Made by a program: the position numbers and the translations under genes. From Symsagittifera roscoffensis (taxonomy: Eukaryota; Xenacoelomorpha; Acoela; Convolutidae), in the NCBI RefSeq assembly GCF_963678635.1, contig NC_087062.1, positions 23,166,370 to 23,230,369 on the forward strand: a DNA stretch of 64,000 nt. Direction: 5' to 3'. The notes beneath the pieces are model-generated. The model was not told where the DNA came from and ran no database searches. It saw only the letters and a list, made by a program, of their open reading frames with translations. Below, in pieces: positions 1-10,388 of the stretch. Each line of letters opens with the position of its first letter. Position 1 is the first letter of the stretch.

Positions 1-828
1 TTTGACACCATGAACAATCAAATTTAACGAAGAAATCAATTAAATTAGTTTCAAAGACCTCGTTTTCTAGAGTGATAACCGCTTATTTCAAATCAAGTGA
101 AGTAAAAACAAAATTTAAATTGACTTGAAAATCCTTTTTGTTTTCAATCTTTTTAACCTAATAATCGTTTCAAAATTTTTTACACACAAAAAATTATTCT
201 GAAAATTAATTTTTTCGTTGAGTCTAATCAATTATTTAGAGTGTAAAAGACCGCTCATTAAGTGACATTATAAATGAGCATTATTTATGGATCTCTTTTG
301 TGGGCAAGTTCTAGTGTATGTTTATAGAATCGAAATTGAAAATTGTTTTTATTTTTCATTTAGCGTTACAACATAAAACGTTTAAAGGACGCTCGATTAC
401 AAATTTTTGTCCTTGAAAGGAAAGAATGAGCAAACAAATTATTACTTCTGCTTACTGCTTATTGTGAATCGAAAAAGAAAAAATTACCTAAGGAATTTAA
501 AACAAATTCTTTATCGCTTTTTGCAGCAAAATCAAAATCTTCTGTAAAAAGAGACTCAAGCTTTTTTTTTCTATACAAACTATTTTTTCTCTTTATTTAC
601 CAGTTTAGCAAGGAAACATATCTTGGTTTGCTACAAAAAACGGGAAAGGCAATCGCAAAAATAAATTAGAGCAAAAAAAATGTTCCTCAAAATAAAAAAT
701 GAGCTATGAAGTAAAAGTAGTGACTGAAACATGAATTACTCTTCTGTGACAGCCTGAGTATGCAGGATGTTTTCGACTGATAAATAGAAAAACCATGAGG
801 ATATTCTCCCATCCAGGTTCAGGCGTAA
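1..828. other. AT-rich non-coding DNA
   Basis: No open frame of convincing length or composition and no RNA gene is visible on either strand. The stretch is AT-rich with poly-A and poly-T runs. Confidence 0.6.
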
Positions 829-1365
829 GTAATTGATTATAACAAGCGGATTATTATGTTGACTTTTTGACAATTCTATCTGATTATAATTTTCAAAATT
901 TGGTGTTTAAAAGATTTATAATTGATTACGATCATGTTTTTTCCATGAGACTGTAGTCTAATATAATCGGTTATAATTGATCATAATTCATACAAAAATC
1001 TATTCAAATTTTTATAATCGATTATAATCGATTGTACTTACTTAAATAAGCATTTTAGATGCAAAGTCAACGACAAAATGGGCCAACATAGGGGATTATA
1101 AATGATTATAATCCAGTATTATGGATTTTTGTGCACAGCATATGGGTAACAAAATGGGATGAAAATAATCGATTATATTTCATTATAATTGTATCACAAA
1201 AAATATATGGAATAATAATCAACTAAATCGATTGAAATGTATATCGATTGAAATTTGATTTAAAACAGTGATAATGAAATCGGTTAATAATTGATTAAAA
1301 TTGAGTTTTTTCTCAATTCCAGTAAGACTGGTACTAAAATCATAATATAATCGATGATTATTGCT
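829..1365. repeat. Degenerate palindromic AT repeat
   Basis: A core close to GATTATAATCGATTATAAT recurs many times with irregular spacing and mutations, for example near 835, 880, 915, 960, 1010-1035, 1095, 1165 and 1340. Because the core is self-complementary, both strands look alike. It resembles an old simple-sequence or satellite-like expansion. No coding role is seen, and open frames crossing it are chance. Confidence 0.6.
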
Positions 1366-3640
1366 TAAAACAAGATGCGGGTTGTTCTTCCCACTTTCAA
1401 AGAAAGTGACAGAATATTTGTCCTCGAGGTGATTTTTCGCACATAAATTTTGACTTTTGAACTCGCGACTAATATGTATTAAAAGTTTAAAATAGCTTGA
1501 GTCAATTAAAATTGGAATCTGAGTTTGATTAAATAGAACACGTTTATGCAAGTTCAAAAAATTGTGATGCGAGCTGAAAAGTATAATGAAATACGTACGT
1601 TATTTTACCATAATAACCAAATTACCAATTTGGAAACGGCAATTTTTTAAAATTAAAACTAAAATTTACTCAGAGGGGCAATAATTTGTAAAGTTTGAAT
1701 TCAGGACGTCAATGTTTTTCAGATGGTATAAAAAACCCATTCAAAAATGTCAATTGAAAATTTGCGCCGAGCAGCACAAATTTTTGTTTTTCGTTTCTCC
1801 AACATGCTTAACAAGATTGCTTTTATCAATGCGACACCCTGAATGTTCCGGCTACCGAAAAAAATAGCTTGTTAAAAACTGATAAATTAATCAATCAAAA
1901 TATTCGAAAAAACTTTGTTTCATTATCTTTATTCTTCTATTCCACCCACATGCTATGTAAATACAAAAAGATATAAAGCGATTGTTGCAACAAAAAAAAC
2001 TGTTCAACAGAGCCGAAAGTAAAATTTTGGGTCAGCAGTGCCAAAGAACATTAGCTTTTGGCACTGTTGAACACTTTTCAGCTTCGATACTGGTGTATGA
2101 TTTAATCATTTTTTCGGAAATTTTATCACAAATTTTCAACTGGATCATTACGAGGACAAACTGTGGTTTTTGTGCATGCTGCGAAGGTCCAGTAGTCATA
2201 AATTGTTCACGTTAATTATAATAGAAAAAAATCTTCTGTTTTCTCATTCAATCTTTTCAATTTAAACTCAAAAAGACAAAAAGTTTACTTGCCTGCCACA
2301 CCTGGAAATACTAAGAAACAAGATTCGAGAAAAAATGATATAGTTATTTTAATAAAGATGAGGTTCAACATTTTTTTTGGCTTTTTTAGTTTTGAAATTT
2401 ATTTAGTCGTTTATCAGACTTCAAGACCAGACGAACAATTTGGCTATTTTTAATGAAATGTGTTTGACCGGGTTTCATTCTTCCGCGTTTAATAATTGTT
2501 CTCCATCTAAGTATACCAAGTATATTGAAATAGTTTTTTTTGCTTATGTGAAGAAACGGATCAACTATTCAAGGCATTTGAGATGATATCGTATCCGGCG
2601 TAGTGCGGTAGCTAAAGTAGATTTATACAGTTTTTATCAATACTGATATTAACAGTTATTTTTTTCTTTGAAATTCGAAGGTTGAATTTTACAAAAAAAA
2701 ACAACAAACTATTAATTTTTTCTGTTTCCTTGCATTCCTCGAATATTTTTCAACTGTGTTGGTTATGTTTTCAGCAGCAGTATGGGTCCCAAACAGAGCT
2801 TTTGAAAAGGAAGCTCATGCTCTCACCCCCACGGGCAAAAGTAAATTTGTTGATCTTATACTTCCGATTGTTATGGAAATTGACATGCAGACTAATGAAG
2901 CCATGACAAATTTATTTGGTCATTACAACAAACCACTCGTTACACCAAAAACTGATGCTGGTGTGAGGTGGGGGATAAGGAAAAAATCGAAGCACAGGGA
3001 TGTTCTCTCGAATGCAACTTCTTTAAGGATCTCTTTCTTGAAAATTATCTTCTAATTTGCACAGAATCAATTGTGACCAAATTTCTAGTAATTATTAGTC
3101 TACATTGAAAGTTCTATGCTGTTTGAATTTATGAAGAAATGTCACGCGAAACACATCCCCTGTCACGTGGCTCACTCTCAATCCCCTTTGTGGTACTGCT
3201 ATGGAAAAATCCAATAGGATATTACATGGCGGAGCTTGCAAAATCATTGCTACTCTGAATTTATTAGCTGAGCAAAAAAATAATTGCTACTTTGAATTTT
3301 TGACGGAAAAGGAAACAATATTGCAAAATACAATTTCCATCGGCTCTTGCCCAATTACCTTTGTGGTACTGCTATGGCAGCTGCATGAGGGTTTAGAATT
3401 GTTATTATTTTTATATGACATACGGCCGGTCAAAGTGGTCCAAGTCAACAACAATCAACAATAGTGATTGACACGAGACCGAAACATAAATTCAGTATGC
3501 TATGTGAGTGATGTAGAATCCAGACTTATTTGTAACTCAAATAACAAGTGTCGTTTTATTGTTAACGCAAGTTTACGAACAACGATCTGTTCAATACCAA
3601 TCATAGGATATAACATGGAGCAGCTAGCTCGAAATGCAAA
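1366..3640. other. Anonymous DNA with small local duplications
   Basis: I see no recognisable gene. A 20-bp block starting CCTTTGTGGTACTGC occurs at 3185-3204 and again at 3358-3377. A second block, GCTACTCTGAATTT or close variants, repeats near 3248 and 3284. These may be debris of the long terminal repeat or leader of the decayed retroelement that follows, but no matching 3' copy is visible. Short open frames at 1982-2215, 2756-3055 and 3201-3464 have no recognisable motif. Confidence 0.4.
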
Positions 3641-3649
3641 CCCGGAAAT

Positions 3650-4003
3650 ATGACAGACTTAGAGATTCAGGTCTCAGCGTCAGCGTCAACAAACCCATCA
3701 GGGCTGATTAAAACTTGGTTAGATGAAATTAAGATGGCGGTGACCGCCAAAGAATATATGTGTCCTCATATTATACTTGAGCCAACGGAGACAATGATTT
3801 TAGAAACATTACCAAGACCAGAATTGTGTAGAACGACAGAATCTGCGGCATTCAAAGCAGCGCAATCCGAAAAAGATAGAAAAAAAATCAGAAAAAAATC
3901 GAGGGAAAAGAAAGCTGAGTGGACCAGACAGAGACAGGTTATCGCGTTTAATATGCAAAATATCAGTAAAAAATGGGATCACAAGGAATACACCGACGAT
4001 TAA
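3650..4003 (+). CDS. Possible gag fragment of decayed retroelement
   Basis: This is an open frame of 117 codons. It has a polar N-terminal half and a strongly basic, lysine/arginine-rich stretch around residues 73-95 (many KDRKK and KKSREKK-like runs). It lies on the same strand and upstream of a recognisable gypsy reverse transcriptase, where a gag or gag-pol junction would be expected. No zinc knuckle or capsid motif can be read, so the assignment rests on position and basic composition only. An unrelated chance frame is possible. Confidence 0.3.
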   Translation: MTDLEIQVSASASTNPSGLIKTWLDEIKMAVTAKEYMCPHIILEPTETMILETLPRPELCRTTESAAFKAAQSEKDRKKIRKKSREKKAEWTRQRQVIAFNMQNISKKWDHKEYTDD

Positions 4004-4879
4004 AGTTGACGTCAAAACATCGAAAAAAAGTTCAGAGTCTTTAGGATATGGTTACAACAACAATAGAAGAAGTGATATGCGTAACATTTGAGCGATAGAA
4101 AGTATTCACTTGTGCACAGAAAAAAGGAAATGTTGGAAACTTTTCATGCAGCGTTGACTGCACAAACTCGGAAAAATGTAAAATGAGTTGTTGAGAGCTT
4201 TGTTCATATCCCGATTAAGGAAAACAACTCTCCAAGATACACTAATGTTTGAAACACTCGCGCTTGAGGGAGCGCTAAAAAGAGCATGAAAGTTTGAGCC
4301 CAATAAACAGTCAACGCAAGTGAATCAAAATAAAGTCAAGCTTCGAGAAGTACGAGTAAGAAAATCAAAATCAAGCATGAACTAATTTTGAAAGCCCGAA
4401 ATCAAGAGAATAGAAGGCGAAATTTAACATACAACATCCCCAGTCAGGGCAGAAGTCAAAGAAAACTCGCATTCTCCTCGGTCGTATATTTGACGAAAAC
4501 TATCTGTAAAATTTTCCAGCATTATTAGGAGAGAACCGATTCAAATAAAAAAGATCGAAGCAGGCAGAGACGCTAGATCAAAGAGCATGAAATCGATAAA
4601 GGCTGTAATGCGGGTAGACAACTATGTCAAGCTCATAAAAAATTACAGGGGTAGGCCTACTTACTTCATAAATTGACGGCCGTTAAAAAAAATTTTGGAT
4701 TCAGCAAAATCAGCAAAATTTTTTCCATGCAAAAATACAGAATAAACGCACAGTTTGTCGATCATAACTGAAAACTGATCCGAATATTGCGAGCACTCAA
4801 GGCCAAAATGACATCAGCTGGATGGCTTATACCAGAAATTATTCATCTTATCACGTAACGGAAAACGAGGTGCATACTC
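4004..4879 (+). other. Unreadable gag-pol interval of decayed gypsy element
   Basis: No continuous frame is found. The A-rich plus strand is similar in composition to the flanking pol remnants, so this is probably heavily mutated protease or N-terminal RT sequence. Nothing in it can be assigned residue by residue. Confidence 0.35.
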
Positions 4880-7090
4880 GGACTAGACCTTGCAAATTAA
4901 GTTAGGTATATCAACTTCCCAAAGATAGACCATGTCAGATGTGCGATGTAGACGAGCTATTGGACAAGGCGACATAAATAGTCACTATGAAAAAGTGGGT
5001 TCATCAATTTTTCTTATTAGGATCTCAAATATGCTTATAGCCAACTGAAACCAGTTGCAGGAACAGGAGAACAGTGCAATTTCAACATTATAGATGGCAA
5101 CGTAACAAGAACATACAGACTCCCCACAAAGTTTTATGGTCTGGGAGCCACGACTGCTGAGTTTCAGAAGGCAATCGATAGTATCCTCCACCATGCAAAC
5201 TGAAACTAGCTGCAGAGACAGCAGAACAATGCTATTTCTGAATTGTAGTTGCAAATGGCAACTTAATAGGAACATACAGACTCCCCACAAGCTTTTATGG
5301 CCTGGGAGCCACGACTGCTGAGTTTCAGGAGGCAATCGATAGTACCCTCCACCATGCAAACTGAAACTAGCTGCAGAAACAGCAGAACAATGCTATTTCT
5401 GAATCGTAGTTGGCAATGCAACAGGACTATACAGATTCTTCATTACAGGCTTCTATGTTCTGGCAGCTGAGTTTTAGGCAATGGATCGTACCCTCAACCA
5501 GACAAAGAACATATTCTGTTTTCTAGACGACATCTTAGTAAGGTGAAAATGGCATGAAGTAGATGTTATCAAAAAACTCAATGATGAAAACCTAGCATTG
5601 AAATATTCAAAACGTGATTTTTTAGATTGTCAAATTGAAGTAAAATGGCTGAGACAATATTTGTCAATCGAACGAGTGATACCGAAATTTTCAAAAACCG
5701 AGGCGATCATTAAACTGAAGACATGCTGGCGGAACGTTCCTAATCGAGAAAAATGAGATAAAATGATTGAAAATTTTTCATGAAGCTATGAAAAAGTTAT
5801 TTGGACGGTTAGCTATACAGAAACTATGAAAAAAAAAATGAATGGGGAACATATCAAAAACAAACTACTACAATCCAATTTGAGAAACAACGATAAAATG
5901 TGATGTTTGTCACTAGAGCCTAAAAGCTGCATTGGCAAAACTTTGGAAAAATTAAACAAGTTCTCATATCGTGTGGATCGAGATATCTCAGGGAGCAATA
6001 GGAAAAATACTCAATGAAAGAGTTAAAAATGTTGGCAGTAGCTTGGGCAACGAATAATTTCAAACATTACCCTCTAGGTAGTGAGTTTATATTGGCTACA
6101 GATTATCTAGCGTTACTATCACTTTATATGCGAATGTCACCAACAAAACCGACTAATTTAGATTGACTAGATGGGTAGAAAAGCTTCTCTACTTTCAACT
6201 CAAAAACGTAAGGTAGGCAGAGAAATGGTGATTTTTAATTTTTAAAAGACCCTTCAGGAAAACCATGCGAGGAAACAAAATACCACGAGAAAATTGTGGT
6301 ACCATCAATTGAAACGATTCAAAAAGCACTCGGCTGCATAGGCAGTCGATTCGCTGAAACAGTAGAGCTTTCGAAAACGGAGTAGGAGGATGTGGTAATT
6401 AAAAATTTCGAGCAAGAAACATAATTCTACTTATTTCTGCTACAGCATACAGACGCTCAAAATTGAAAAAAGCAGAAAAACGAAAACCTTGGCGAATTCG
6501 ACAAAGTAGGTACAGAAAGAAGGATAAAGCCCAATTAACTAATCAATTCGCAAGACAATGAAGGAAATAGTCACGAAGAGACAGAAAATGAAATTGATAC
6601 GCCCAGGAAAGGAAACACAAAAGGCACAGATAAGAAAAAAGGAGGAAAAATGTCGGAGTCAAAAGTGAAATGAAGCTCACCAAACATGACAGAAAGATAG
6701 GATGAGCAAAGTCTGCATAAGTCGTTCGCGGACTTGATACAACCATCAAGTTCGGAGGAGCCAAGTCAGGTATCGCAGCCGATTATCTTAGTGACAGAAA
6801 CAGATTGCGAGGATTTCAGATTTCAAAATCCACGGGTAGTAAAAACTCATTAAAGTTTATTCGAACCTAAACTGACATATTCGGCATGTCAGAACCGATA
6901 AGAAATGATAAATTTTCGAGATTTCAAGGCAGAGGATGAAAAATTTTTGTACGGAAAACAAAATTAAGCAGATAATTTTTCCTGTGGGAGACTCTAGAGG
7001 ATGAGGTCTAGTCGAACGAGCAAACAAAACTATCCAAAGAAGATTTGGAGTAAGATTCCTGGAAAAAAGATAGATCACTAAAATTGTGCT
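4880..7090 (+). pseudogene. Decayed Ty3/gypsy pol (RT, RNase H, integrase)
   Basis: Reverse transcriptase is readable from 5021. It begins DLKYAYSQLK, contains EQCNFNIIDG, then an FYGLG...EFQKAID segment typical of gypsy RT palm, and reaches an FLDDILV active-site box near 5515-5540. An RNase H piece at 6014-6200 reads LAVAWATNNFKHYPLG and ATDYLALL. An integrase piece at about 6900-7075 reads FCTENKIKQIIFPVGD, followed, after a stop codon, by GLVERANKTIQ, which holds the catalytic Glu. Many stops and frameshifts separate these blocks. Family assignment to Ty3/gypsy is from known motif order RT-RNase H-IN. The element is dead and older than its neighbours. Confidence 0.75.
5045..5505 (+). repeat. 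~160-bp tandem amplification inside the RT
   Basis: Three successive units start with CTGAAACYAGYTGCAG at about 5045, 5200 and 5361. The first two are close to each other (shared TACAGACTCCCCACAA, GGGAGCCACGACTGC and CAATCGATAGTA blocks). The third is more diverged and leads into the LDD active-site box. Each unit encodes the same RT palm segment, so the segment was amplified within a reverse transcriptase frame, which by itself would destroy enzyme function. Confidence 0.8.
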
Positions 7091-8105
7091 TAAATTTGTG
7101 AATATGAGACTTAAGATGGGCAAAAAAACACGATCACTAGGGAACCTTTGGGGAGACCTTAGCAGGCACAATTTGAACGGCTCCCGAAAAAGAGTTTATG
7201 ATTGTAAGTCATAACTATTTAACCGACTCAAAAACTTCAGATGAAAAGCATTTGAAACTATCAGCTTTGACAACTTCCCAGTTGATGCGACGAATCAATT
7301 AAAGCATAGAAACATCAGAAGAGTCAGAAAAGGGCAAATAAGTCAAAAAGTGATCCCGCTGACTCAACAACGAACGGCAGACAAAAGTTAATGCAAACGG
7401 GCTTGGTTTGATGCTAACCGGCGTGCAACGAAATCTGACGGGAGATGACAATGAATTGGGTCAACCAGGGTATGGAAGCGTTAGTAGAAGCAAATCCAGC
7501 TCTCGAAAAGAAACTTGAATTTCGGCAACAATGCGTTTATTGTTAGCGACAAAGACGAACTGCAATCAAAGAAGAATAAAGCGACAAAAATGGACAGAAA
7601 AACGATAAGGGTCAGAAAAGACCCAAAGAGACTTTCAGGCGAACCACAGAAGTCGAAAAAGCAGTCCCCTTAGAAAAAGAAGCAGAAACTACGATTACCA
7701 CAAAAAAGCGCGTTGTATCTGAAATCAGACGTGGCAAAAGCAGGAACATTACTAGGTGAAGCAACAATGGAGTCTAGTGCAAAGTCGCTCACGGAACCAA
7801 TAGGAAAATCAGCGAAGACTGAGACGTCAATGGAGACAACAGTATCCGCTTCGGATTCCTGTGAGGGTATTAGTGAGGTTTTTTATATAACCGTTTCCTA
7901 GTGATTTCCAGATTACTACAACTATTTTGTTGTAAGGACACAGAATCAGGAGGCGAGAACAATCCGGGCACTCATTGGGCAAAATCAAATAAAGGAGTAC
8001 CAATCATCAGACCAAAAAGACAGGAGGAGGTAAAGATCATACCATCAGAGAGAGGGAAGAAAAAAAGTGAAGCAGACTCAGCGAACAAGGTAAATTGAAC
8101 AAAGC
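7091..8105 (+). pseudogene. 3' region of decayed gypsy element, unrecognised frames
   Basis: Downstream of the integrase piece, the plus strand holds broken Lys/Glu/Ser-rich frames, the clearest at 7713-7901 and 7901-8098. They are separated by stops and have no catalytic motif I recognise. Their composition (A-rich plus strand, many KK and KR runs) matches the upstream pol remnant, so they are probably its C-terminal pol, env or spacer sequence. A decayed host gene cannot be excluded. Confidence 0.35.
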
Positions 8106-8114
8106 AGCTATGGA

Positions 8115-8282
8115 TTGAATGCCATACATCCACACCAATGGAACATGACAAAAAAACCAGCTAATGATGAAATTGATTTAAAAAACACACCGGCCGAGGA
8201 CCTTCTGAGCGATTTCGAAAAGGACGGGAGGACACACAAAGAAAGACGTGAGATGGCGGAACAAATCCTACAAAGAGGGTTG
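8115..8282 (+). pseudogene. 5' part of ORF interrupted by LTR element
   Basis: The open frame runs (NEIDLKNTPAEDLL, then HKERREMAEQILQRGL) up to the provirus junction. Removing the LTR element and one GTTG copy lets the frame continue at 26476 with EKTVERVCIKDIYQ and onward. This shows the frame was open when the insertion happened. The product is unrecognised: charged, predicted helical, no membrane segment. It may be the terminal gene of the decayed gypsy element or a host exon. Confidence 0.55.
8279..8282. repeat. Target site duplication GTTG (left)
   Basis: GTTG immediately precedes the TG of the 5' LTR, and an identical GTTG follows the CA of the 3' LTR at 26472-26475. A 4-bp duplication is within the normal range for Ty3/gypsy integrases. 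Confidence 0.85.
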
Positions 8283-8693
8283 TGGAACCTGATCTAAACT
8301 ATATTTTATGATTGGATAAATTGGATATTTTACCACTGTAAAGTATTTAATATTAACCAATCATAATCCATCTAACTAACAACCCACTTATTTGTAAGTG
8401 CTAAAATTACTTGTAATTTCAGCACCAGAGAGATTTGAATTTAACTTAGAAATTAGTTGGACTCTCCAAGAAGACTTCAGCAGCCGCAATAAACCAGTAT
8501 ACCCTAGATCTATTGAGCCTAGCAGAGACTAGTTAAACACCCTGAGACTAGAAAGTATAAGAGTAAGATTAGGATCGGTATTAGACTAAGAAGTTGCACG
8601 AATCTATCTGGCCGAAAATAAGATAGCGTGACGAGCAGACGGTGTACCCTATCCGAAATTACTCTATGAGTTAACCACATCGGTTCTAACTCA
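8283..8693 (+). repeat. 5' LTR
   Basis: This is a 411-bp direct repeat of 26062-26471 with canonical TG...CA ends. A polyadenylation-type AATAAA lies at 8488-8493, placing R downstream of the midpoint. The AT-rich first 120 bp would be U3. Differences from the 3' copy are scattered substitutions and a small rearranged patch near 8458-8470. Confidence 0.93.
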
Positions 8694-8695
8694 TC

Positions 8696-8713
8696 TGGTG
8701 CGACCATAAGTCT
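8696..8713 (+). other. Primer-binding site (minus-strand priming)
   Basis: TGGTGCGACCATAAGTCT begins two bases after the LTR. TGG is the complement of a tRNA CCA end, and the reverse complement places a TCGA-like T-loop sequence at about the right distance from CCA. The exact tRNA cannot be named by eye. Confidence 0.75.
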
Positions 8714-9338
8714 CGAATAAGACCCTAATAGCTTAGAACTAACCAAAAATAGATTAGAATTTAGACAAAACATTTTCAAAATGTTATACGATAATAATTT
8801 AATCGAAATGTCTCTACGACTCAATAGATCAGAGCCGATATTCCGAACAATAATAGAACTACCCGCAATTGGAAGAAGACCTCGAACAAGAGATGACATA
8901 CGACAAAGTAGAAACTTACCATTTAGTTTTATGATTGTACGGCAAAAGCCAACACAAACTTTTGTATTTAGAATCTTATTAGCAATGAATTTAGATTTTC
9001 ATTTGCAAACATAAAATTTTGAAGTCAATCTTCATGATCATTTCAGGCGCTAAACAAAATTATTAATGTAAAAAAATGATTGATAAAAAGATCTCAGATC
9101 GTTTTCTTAATTTCTGCAGTCTTATATAAAACATATTTGAAAATTATTTAATGAAAATGAAAATAAAAATTAGTAGCATGACAATAAATTGTTAGTAATC
9201 ATAATTCATCTGTTGTCCCAGCTTCATCACCTAAAAATAACAGCAATCATAAGCTCACTAATATCATTAAAATACTAAATCTTTTTCTTAAATAAATTTA
9301 AACCATTTTAAATTTAAATTCACTTAATATCAAAATCA

Positions 9339-9425
9339 GGTCATCAAGGCTTATCCTTGGATCTTAATTAATTTTCTATTTCACTAAATTTAAAACTTGA
9401 TCATCAAGGCCTATCCTTGGATCAA
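9339..9425 (+). repeat. Duplicated hairpin motif in leader
   Basis: TCATCAAGGCYTATCCTTGG plus ATC occurs at about 9341-9363 and again at 9401-9423. In each, CAAGG and CCTTG can pair across a CTTAT or CCTAT loop. The two copies are about 60 bp apart in AT-rich sequence. Confidence 0.6.
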
Positions 9426-9473
9426 AAAGAACAATTTTGTTCTCCACCAACCACTTAGCAAGTGTCTAACGAC

Positions 9474-9870
9474 CTCAAACGTCGATTCACTATTATCCAA
9501 CCCTTCCAAAAGACCCAGGATTAATAGAAATTTTTAAATAAAACTAACCATTCAAATTAAGATAAACAGTGAAGAACTTCGGTTATTCATCTTTCACTTG
9601 AACCCTCCTTTTACCAGACACAGGATAGATCTTAGACTTAGTAAGTTTAAAATAGTATCTAACGAACTACTTGCGTTCTAATTATACCTGAACCTTGTGG
9701 ATCGATTTACTATTCTCCAACCCTTGAACACAATCACTACCCCTAAGTAAGATTAAGTAAGTTAACACCTTAGCTTAGACTAGCCACGAGAAAGTAAAAA
9801 ATCATTCTTCGGAATCGATATACTTTTCTCTCCAACCCTAAATAAAAAGACCCAGGTTAAGCAAACCAAA
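9474..9870 (+). repeat. Degenerate ~115-bp leader repeats
   Basis: Four imperfect units share a CGATTYACTATTCTCCAACC core (near 9483, 9588, 9699 and 9819). Three of them, near 9510, 9617 and 9850, are followed by an AGACCCAGG- or AGACACAGG-like block; the 9699 unit has no clear one. They look like an amplified structural element of the genomic RNA. Confidence 0.5.
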
Positions 9871-9942
9871 AAATCGTAAGGACTAACAGTCTAAGAAAAT
9901 AGAAATACCTAACAACTTTTTGCATCCCTCATCCTAAACCTT

Positions 9943-10329
9943 ATGTCATTCAAAAATCTAGGAAATAAGCAAACAATCGTTTTACACAACTGTGAAATAG
10001 ATAACAAAAAATACGAACTTGTAATCACACCTCATACACAAACAGTTGGATACATTAGAACAAAACGACAAACAATAAAAAGAAAAATTATAAACAAACA
10101 AAGACAAATCACACGAAAAAGTTTTTCAAAACATAGAAACGCATTTTTTGAATCAGAAGCCAGCAGTTGTGATGAACTCTACAAATTAAAAGAATCAATT
10201 GATAAAAATTGTTTGTCCCTTTTACGATCAATTATTTTTTTCCGATTCAGAAACAACTTCAAATTCATCAAAAAGAGGAAAAAGAAGAATAAAAAAGCAA
10301 TACAAAAACAAACCAGTACACCTGTATAA
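9943..10329 (+). CDS. ORF-A, small basic protein upstream of gag
   Basis: An ATG-initiated frame of 128 codons is the first candidate gene of the provirus. Residues about 45-68 are strongly basic (KRQTIKRKIINKQRQITRK), an acidic/Ser patch follows, and the tail is Lys-rich (KKRKKKNKK). In the last third, a neighbouring frame also reads as a basic, Ser-rich tail, so a frameshift may have replaced the original C-terminus. No known domain is recognised. Its position and arginine/lysine-rich segments are compatible with an RNA-binding or nuclear accessory protein. It could also be a detached N-terminal gag piece. Confidence 0.5.
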   Translation: MSFKNLGNKQTIVLHNCEIDNKKYELVITPHTQTVGYIRTKRQTIKRKIINKQRQITRKSFSKHRNAFFESEASSCDELYKLKESIDKNCLSLLRSIIFFRFRNNFKFIKKRKKKNKKAIQKQTSTPV

Positions 10330-10388
10330 CTGAAATCAACCAATTAGACACATTGATAGCTATATATTAACAGTCATCAAACAAAAAA

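Larger units (their letters stand above)
8714..9942 (+). other. Long untranslated leader of provirus
   Basis: About 1.2 kb lies between the primer-binding site and the first candidate ORF. The open frame at 8781-9014 has no motif and is probably chance. The distal half holds repeated hairpin and tandem units (separate entries). A leader of this kind would carry packaging or translation signals in an infectious retroelement; that role is inference. Confidence 0.6.

Noticed and set aside
5000-5510. CRISPR-like array in the repeats at 5045-5505
   Set aside because: Units are ~160 bp with coding content, no short identical repeats with unique spacers, and the context is eukaryotic.
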